A stretch of DNA of 24,519 bases from Thoreauomyces humboldtii. Its lineage: Eukaryota; Chytridiomycota; Chytridiomycetes; Spizellomycetales; Powellomycetaceae. The stretch lies in the NCBI GenBank assembly GCA_027596035.1, contig JADGJA010000306.1, positions 1 to 24,519 on the forward strand, given 5' to 3'. Each line of letters begins with the position of its first letter. The first letter of the stretch is position 1. Below are positions 18,821 through 24,519 of the stretch, piece after piece. A model generated the notes under the pieces. The model was not told the DNA's origin. It saw only the letters and a program-made list of their open reading frames with translations, and ran no database searches. The translations under genes were made by a program, and so were the position numbers.

Positions 18821-21592
18821 TCACTTGGCGCTGGACCGGCCTCCGTCCCCTCCCCGCGCGCGAGGTTGATGCTGACGTCCCGCCGCGTCCCGCCGACCCG
18901 TGTGGGGCTGCTCAACGGGGGGCACACGAGCAGCAGCCGGAGGCACGCGGTGGCCTCCTCGCCTGCGGGTACGTCCGGCCCCCGCGGCGTTGTTACCGTT
19001 ACCTTCCCCTTCAGGTGCAGCGGCAGGAGCGGGAGCTTCCCCCCGATGCGGTGCACCGTCGGTAGATGCATCGACTCCCGTCGCCACTGCCGTGCTCCGC
19101 GAACCCCGCCGTCGACGCCCTCCTCCTCCGCCGTTGACGTTCGCGACCACCTCCCCATCGGCCCTACCGCTAGCGGAGGCGCTCGCAGAGCCTCGACGTG
19201 CGCCTCCTCGCCTCCCGTTCTCGCGACGATCCGGCCCGGAGGTGACGGCGGCACGTGTCGCCGTGCGATTGGTGTCGCCTGTCTCGTTCGAAAAGGAACA
19301 TTGGACGTTTGTCGTTTTGTTGAGGTCTTCCAACGCCACGCGAGCGAGCGCAGCCGTCGAGAAATGAGCCAGCGTCCCGGCGGGAGACGACTGTTTGTAA
19401 TGACCCGAGAGCTTCTTAGCATGTGTTGCTATAATACGTACTCCAGTTCATCGCAACATACGTACCTCGAGTTCCTTGAACCCGTCAAAGCCAAGACACA
19501 AATCGCTCAGGAGAGCCTCGGCGCCGTTCCACCCAACGTTCAAGGAAATGGTCTTGCTTGCAGAGCCGACAGGCGGTGGAGCGGGAAGCAGCATCTCGCT
19601 GCTTCGGGCGTAGTCGACGCGGGCGGCAGGGAACCGCTCGGTCAGCTTTGGGATGGCGAAGGCGGCTGTCGCGGGGTCCGGGAATACCACAAAGCAATAG
19701 GCACGCTTGAGTACCAGCCTCTCGGCATCCAGAGTTGACGTTAGGAACGTTTTCAGAGCGCTGGCCGATGGGGGAGGGTTGGTGATGTGAAGGATGGCTT
19801 TCTGACTGTTTCGGCCAGCTGCCGCAGGAGCGTCGCTGGACGTGGGCACAGTGTTCCGTTGGTTGCCAGCAAAAGCTTGGAACGACCGCTCGTCCTCTTC
19901 GGCTGTCATGATTCGGGGGACCGGTCCATCGACGCTGTGGATGCTTTCGGCGCTACCATGGGCACTGCCGTTCAGTTGGCTCTTGCGGCGGGGTCGGCCA
20001 TCTCCCGCGTCGGCGACAACCCCGCCACAGCCGAACGTGCCGTCGCCTCGCTTGGAGTATTCAAGTTCCAGATTGGTCGTGGCGGTCAGATCCCTCAGGG
20101 CCGCGGTGGCATCTTCGACGCTTTTAAACTGCGCAAGCGCGTAGCGTTCGCCGGATGACTTCATGACGGATTTGAAACTCACGAATCCGACGTACGATGA
20201 TAAGATCCGTTTCACCTGCCCTTCGGTCAGACTAGTATTGAACGAGACGTACAGAACGGCAGACGGACTGATATTGGCGTTAGGAACACGCGAGATGAAC
20301 GCTCGTCTCACCAGAGACGTCTCGGAGCTCAATGAGCGCAGAAGTTCGGCGTGCGCTCGCTCTGCGGCTTGAGGTGTGTCGTATACCCCAACTAAAGCCC
20401 CGTCCTCGTCGCTTATCATTCCGCGAAATCCGCTATAGATAGAAAAGAGTTCCTTTGCGTTAGCACCGTAAGGTGGAGTGTGCACTTTCACTCCCGGAAG
20501 TCCGTTGGGATCGTCGTCCACGTCTGCACGCTTGGCACCATTGCCGGAGTCCCGACGTCCGTTCTTGGAGTAGTTGACAACCAGATTTGTGGACCGACGC
20601 AGGTACTCGAGGGCGCGGCTAGCGAGTTGACGGTTAGCGAAGTGGACAATGCAGTGCTGAGGAGCGAAAACGAGCTCCTCGCAACCTGGCAGATGGTTGA
20701 AGAGAGCGGTGGCATCGTCCTGTTGCAGGAAAGATTCGAGACGGACAAACAGCGAGGCTACTTGTGGTTCGAGAAGAAACTGTGAGGGATCGGAAGGTCG
20801 ATCCCGAGCAAGCACGGCGGCCATGGTGGTATTGGCGGTAATGCGGTTGATAGCTGCCTGTGCGCTGGCCGTATCATAGAAGTCAACGTAACACCTCCGC
20901 CCCACTTGGAAAGAGATGCGGACGAATCCCTTGAATCGCGTCATCATTCCGAGAAGGTCTTTTGCAACGGAGATGTCAGCACCTTTGGGAATGCCCGTGA
21001 TCAGGATCGTCCGAGGGCCACCACGAGTCGAGCCGTTCCGCCTTGGAGGCTCTTGCCCGTTGCCTCGGTCATCAGCAGCATCGCGTGCGTTCAGGAAGTT
21101 TGCGTTGAGATTTGTGGTAGAATTCAAGTCATCGAGAGCTTTCCATGCAAGGAGAGCGTCCGAAAACGTGGCTTTGCGACCATTGAGATCCTCGAAGCCT
21201 TCGTATGCTTCCAGTAAGTTTTCCACGTCGTCCTGTTCCAAGAACTTTGGCGCGGAGATGACGAGCTCCCTGCTGGGTTCCGCCAGTTGAGAGAATCTGC
21301 CATTGCTGGAGCGTTGATCAGTCGGAGAGTCGCGCGCGAGCTCCGTGCGCGCGTTCTGAGCTCGTATGCGCAGCGAGTCGTTGATAGTCTGGATTCCCTC
21401 CTGAGCTGCCTCCGGCGTTGCGAAAACTGCAAAAAGATTTCCAGGAGCGAAATGAATGGTCTTGATGGTGGGTATGGCGTCGAGGAGAGTTTCTCGGAGC
21501 GATAGGTGGTCGTGATCCCGTGGAAGAGGCACGTATATGGTTCGAAGGGGAGGGTTTTCGAGATCGCCAGTGAGAGTTGTAGCGAGCGACAT
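18821..21592 (-). CDS. Protein with about eight tandem RRM-like repeats and RG-rich tail, two exons
   Basis: Exons on the minus strand: 21592-19466 and 19390-18821, with a 75-nt intron (GTACGT donor, TGCTAAG branch, ACAAACAG acceptor); 2697 nt, 898 residues. The protein reads as serial RRM-like units of about 65-75 residues at roughly 17-80, 107-170, 196-265, 278-345, 367-430, 440-515, 598-668 and 680-750. Each has a first beta strand (RTIYVPLP, ELVISAP, RTILITGIP, ASLFVRL, KAILHITNP, KTISLNVG) and most have a fourth-strand/helix pattern such as ALAQFKSVEDATAALRDL or YVDFYDTASAQAAINRI. Several share a YxGF-like turn (AYEGFEDL, IYSGFRGM, SYVGFVSF, GFDGFKEL). The intron splits the last unit, and only the spliced form restores it (LAHFSTAALARVALEDLNKT). 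The tail is basic with RG pairs. RNP1/RNP2 aromatic residues are poorly kept, so RNA binding by every unit is doubtful. Family not named; a post-transcriptional role is inference. Confidence 0.75.
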
Positions 21593-22106
21593 TTCGGAGA
21601 TCGTCAGAAACAGATACGATACGCGGTGGTAACGAGAGCGTTGAGGACTGCTGGCGCGGCGTGGGCGTTAGGAAAGGTTTAGGGAGTCAGGAAAAGATTG
21701 CCCAGCAAAGTGATCACGGGAGGCCAAAACGAAAACAGAAGGGCGTCAGAGCGCGGGGCACAAGACGGTTCAAAAAGATGCAGCAGATCAAGGAAGCAGG
21801 GGTTGAGAGGAAACGTAGCAGAAGCTCACAGGGGAACTTGCCAAGAGGCTCGCGGGTCTGGGACGGGGTCAGGGTGGGTAGGTGGGAAGTGGTAGGTGGT
21901 GGGGATGGAGGTCGGTCACAGCTCTGTGTGCCAAAGCGAAACGAAGTGACGACGGAGACCGAGTGCTGTCCAAAAGCCAAACAACTCGCCTGCAGGGCTG
22001 CAGGGACCGCAGGGATCCAATATCTAAACACTTTCAGCAAACCTCCCTCCAGGACATTCCAGAACGGCAGTCCATTTGTATTGTCCATATTGCTTAATAG
22101 CGACGC
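21593..22106. promoter_or_regulatory. Upstream region of the RRM-repeat gene
   Basis: 514 bp between the RRM-repeat start and the stop of the SET-domain gene, both on the minus strand. It is purine-rich on the plus strand (CT-rich on the coding strand of the downstream gene), as in other leaders here. No element recognised. Confidence 0.4.
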
Positions 22107-22989
22107 TTAACGTCCGGTGGGTCCAGCCTCCCGCGTCTTCCAATAATTTGCGCCATAGCTAACCGTGATCTCCTCGCCAGGGAAAATCGGTCGGGTCGCG
22201 ATGTAGAGGATCCTCCACTCGTTACGCCACGGAACATAAACTGAATCGCAGTTGGGGTCGTCGTCATGGTTCACGAACCGCGCAATATTGCCGAGAAACT
22301 GTGCGTCCGTCCCCAGAATCAAGGGACTGCCCGCCTTGTCCACTATCCCACTGCTATAGTAGTGCCATTCGTAGGACGTCGATCGAGATGTGTTTGTCTG
22401 TCGAACAGAAGAAGAAGTGTCGGTCGATAGCAAGCTGGCAAGGGGTCGCAGGTTGAGTGTCAGGTCTTACCAGTTGGCCGCTGTATTCGAAAAGATGATC
22501 ATAGTGTGGGATGTAGTGGTCGGCAAATACTCCATACTGCTTCTCGTCGCCGGCCCACTTCACATAAAACCGTTTGTCGTCCAAAACGCGTCCAGGCAAC
22601 TTGTCGAGCAACGGACCGAACACCCGAGCGTAATTTGCGTAAAGATCTGCATTGTCGACGTATTGCTGATCCTTCGTCACGTCGTGTGCTTCGATGTAAG
22701 GTTTCAGGCTTTCCGGGACCTCCATACGCGGGAGGGTGACGATGCCGAAATGAGCGTCCAAGTCCCGTGGAAAGTACCGTCGCGATTTCCATGCATCGTC
22801 GACGGCCGCAACCGCTGTCGGGACGTCGGGCGCAATCTTGGAGGAGATGGCGGTGGACGTAGAAAAGACGTTGGATAGGATTTGACTACCAACGAGAACT
22901 CCAACGATGAAGGTAGCGGAGAGAGCCATGTAATTCCTGGCTGAAGGAAGGCTGAGAGAGGCTATTTCGGGTTTCGTGGAGGGTCGCAT
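22107..22989 (-). CDS. Small SET-domain protein with N-terminal hydrophobic anchor, two exons
   Basis: Exons on the minus strand: 22989-22471 and 22397-22107, with a 73-nt intron (GTAAGA donor, GTTCGACAG acceptor, phase 0); 269 residues. Residues 20-42 (YMALSATFIVGVLVGSQILS) form a hydrophobic helix after a basic start, fitting a signal anchor or a mitochondrial import sequence. The SET domain fills about 145-257: YVKWAGDEKQYGVFADHYIP with EYSGQL (strand after the SET-N turn), LGNIARFVNHDDDPNCDSVY at 208-227 carrying the NHxxxPN cofactor-pocket motif, and GEEITVSYG at 247-255 with the catalytic-region Tyr254. There is no post-SET CxCx4C cluster. SET proteins methylate lysines with S-adenosylmethionine; a membrane or organelle location would be unusual for a histone enzyme. 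Substrate unknown. Asp replaces Ser in the common NHSCxPN motif. Confidence 0.8.
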
Positions 22990-23499
22990 GCCAGCTTGTT
23001 TGAAAGGAACGAATGGAGATGTAATGTGCCAAAGTTATGAAAATTGTGCGCTACTGAACCAGGTCTCAACAGCAGCAGATCAGACGCAGTGCGTTAAAGT
23101 ACTACTACTAGTATGCACAGCTGGCAGCCATTGCTATTTTTGGAAGTTAACCGTCGTATATTAGCGCCACTCACGTTTCAAGAGGTTTTGGAGTTGAACT
23201 GTCCAAAACCGTTCGTCAGCGAGAAAGTCGGTTTCCGCCGCAACGAGGCGCAACGACCGACCACCTGCTGGCCGCTGGCCGTCGATTCATCCCGAAGCCA
23301 CATGGTGAAGTGGTAAACATAGTCAGGATTCTTTCCATCATATAGCGCTACCCTTCACGGTCGTCCGCCATCTGTTCTCTGCTATCTGACAAAAAAACAA
23401 GTATCTTTCCTCGCTCCCTGTAAACTTTCCTCGGTCGCTCCCTGTACCTTGCTTGACCTTGCCGCTCTGTACATTTTCCCCTCCTTCCCTCCTTCAAGA
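22990..23499. promoter_or_regulatory. Shared upstream region of the SET and mucin-like genes
   Basis: About 510 bp between divergent starts. Right of 23400 the sequence is CT-rich and contains an imperfect tandem duplication listed separately. No gene is supported in between. Confidence 0.45.
23405..23446 (+). repeat. Imperfect tandem duplication in a 5' leader
   Basis: CTTTCCTCGCTCCCTGTA (23405-23422) is followed after two bases by CTTTCCTCGGTCGCTCCCTGTA (23425-23446), the same unit with a four-base insertion. It lies 54-95 bp before the mucin-like gene's ATG, within pyrimidine-rich sequence. Confidence 0.75.
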
Positions 23500-24489
23500 A
23501 TGGCACCAGTCCGTGCCCTTGCGCTGCTCCTCCTTCTGTCGTCCGCCTCCGCGCTCAACATTAACCCACGTCAAGCCAACGGCACCGCAGTAAGCACAAC
23601 AGCAGCACCCGCCGTTACCACCACACCACCAGTCGTAATCACCACAGCAATTGTTTCCACCACTACTGCCGCTGCAGTCACCACCGCGCCAGTTGTTTCC
23701 ACCACTACGTCGAAGGCAATTTCTTCCAGCGACGCTATCGAATCTTCTACCGCTACCAAAACGAAATCCAAGGCAGCGGACAGCACATCCTCCACAGCGG
23801 GACCCACCACCACCACCGGCACTGATGCCAGCAACGAGGCAGTCAACAGCAATGCCTCGACCATAACGTCAACTTCTTCCTCTTCCAGTGAGGTGTCCAA
23901 GTCCGCGATCATCGGTCTGGCCGCCGCCGGAGCCGCGGTCCTCGTCGCCGCCATCGGCATCTTCCTCTTCCGAAAGCTCGGTGTCCCAAGCTCCGAGAAG
24001 TTCAAGCAGCGCATGTCGGACGTCGGCGGAAGCCACTTTCTCCGCCAGTCCACGCAGCCCGGCGCAGGCGCCGGTTCCGCTGCATTAGAGCGCGGCGACG
24101 TCTCGGGAGACATGATCGAGCACCCCGTCCTCGTGAGACCCAGGCCTACAGTCTCCAAGCCACGACCCACGTCTCAGGCATCCTCCAACCACAGTAGCAG
24201 CAGCAACAGTCGTCCCCTTCCCTCCCCCCGTCCAACGTCCTTCATCGCCGAGGAATACTACCCGACTTCCTTGACCCGTCACCACGGATCCCTTCCCCGT
24301 CTCGCGGGTGTCGTGCAACAACCTTCCATGACGCCTCCCACTCAGCCCACCTTCTACGACCCCTACGCGGCTGCCTACTACCACGGACAGTACGAGGCCG
24401 CCAACCACTACGCCCAGTACGGAGCTTACACTCAGCCGGCTGTCCCACATCACCAGGCGTACGAGTACCCATCGCACCCATCGCAGTAG
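23500..24489 (+). CDS. Mucin-like single-pass surface protein with Tyr/Pro-rich cytosolic tail
   Basis: Intronless frame of 329 residues ending in TAG. Signal peptide at about 1-18 (MAPVRALALLLLLSSASA). The ectodomain at about 20-132 is almost pure Thr/Ser/Ala/Val with blocks such as VVSTTTSK and TTTTGTD, expected to be heavily O-glycosylated. One membrane helix lies at about 137-159 (AIIGLAAAGAAVLVAAIGIF), with RK after it. The 170-residue tail is rich in Ser/Pro, then in Tyr: EEYYPTSL, YDPYAAAYYHGQYEAANHYA and YEYPSHPSQ. The plan matches fungal wall-stress sensors of the Mid2/Wtip or Wsc kind in architecture only; there is no WSC Cys domain. A wall-sensing or adhesion role is inferred. The ATG at 23500 is chosen because it begins the signal peptide; an upstream in-frame extension to 23449 has no ATG. 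Confidence 0.75.
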   Translation: MAPVRALALLLLLSSASALNINPRQANGTAVSTTAAPAVTTTPPVVITTAIVSTTTAAAVTTAPVVSTTTSKAISSSDAIESSTATKTKSKAADSTSSTAGPTTTTGTDASNEAVNSNASTITSTSSSSSEVSKSAIIGLAAAGAAVLVAAIGIFLFRKLGVPSSEKFKQRMSDVGGSHFLRQSTQPGAGAGSAALERGDVSGDMIEHPVLVRPRPTVSKPRPTSQASSNHSSSSNSRPLPSPRPTSFIAEEYYPTSLTRHHGSLPRLAGVVQQPSMTPPTQPTFYDPYAAAYYHGQYEAANHYAQYGAYTQPAVPHHQAYEYPSHPSQ

Positions 24490-24519
24490 ACATGTTACTG
24501 GATGGTAGGCAGTTGGGGG
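24490..24519. other. Window end, 3' flank of the mucin-like gene
   Basis: Only 30 bases follow the stop codon; nothing can be called. Confidence 0.5.

Noticed and set aside
18866..19738. Plus-strand open frame of 290 codons
   Set aside because: It lies antisense to the RRM-repeat gene and spans its intron; composition is that of a shadow frame.
1..24519. tRNA or rRNA genes, CRISPR arrays, and intact transposons
   Set aside because: No cloverleaf-like B-box sequence, spaced repeat array, transposase or reverse transcriptase motif was seen on either strand by eye; a dedicated scan was not possible.

Overview
The window is nuclear DNA from a fungus. Genes are split by short introns (about 60-100 nt, one of about 200 nt) with GT donors, CTGAC/CTAAC-like branch sites and CAG or TAG acceptors. 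All recognisable families are fungal or eukaryotic. An early-diverging lineage such as a chytrid is the most likely source: a GH18 chitinase carries a CBM2-like binding module, and there is a Crinkler-type kinase-like relic. The lineage is an inference; no rRNA or other marker is present.

Layout. 13-1677 (-): intronless PHO84-type phosphate transporter with a long upstream region holding a Pho4-type CACGTG site. 2826-4192 (-): five-exon UbiA-family prenyltransferase. 5283-7370 (-): five-exon secreted chitinase (signal peptide, CBM2-like module, Ala/Thr/Pro linker, GH18). 7371-10300: decayed region with an unrecognised plus-strand gene relic (7984-8423), a frame-broken Crinkler/kinase-like relic (8892-9872, -) and, directly abutting it, a fragment of a translational GTPase of the EF-G family (9892-10257, -). 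11102-12637 (+): single-pass membrane protein with a cysteine-rich outer part and a cytosolic SH3 domain. 12943-14838 (-): eight-exon mitochondrial-type beta-ketoacyl-ACP synthase. 15240-18607 (+): nine-exon TAPT1/Emp65-family membrane protein. 18821-21592 (-): two-exon protein with about eight tandem RRM-like repeats. 22107-22989 (-): small SET-domain protein with an N-terminal hydrophobic anchor. 23500-24489 (+): mucin-like single-pass membrane protein with a Tyr/Pro-rich tail.

Most intact genes are housekeeping or cell-surface genes: phosphate uptake, prenyl transfer, mitochondrial fatty-acid synthesis, an ER membrane protein and chitin remodelling. There is no operon logic. Shared promoters are possible between the divergent pairs KAS/TAPT1 (about 400 bp) and SET/mucin-like (about 510 bp). 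KAS and the SH3 gene converge, as do TAPT1 and the RRM gene. The 7.4-10.3 kb block is the accessory part and the best place to look for novelty. All exon models come from hand reading of splice sites and phase; each reported multi-exon model sums to a whole number of codons.
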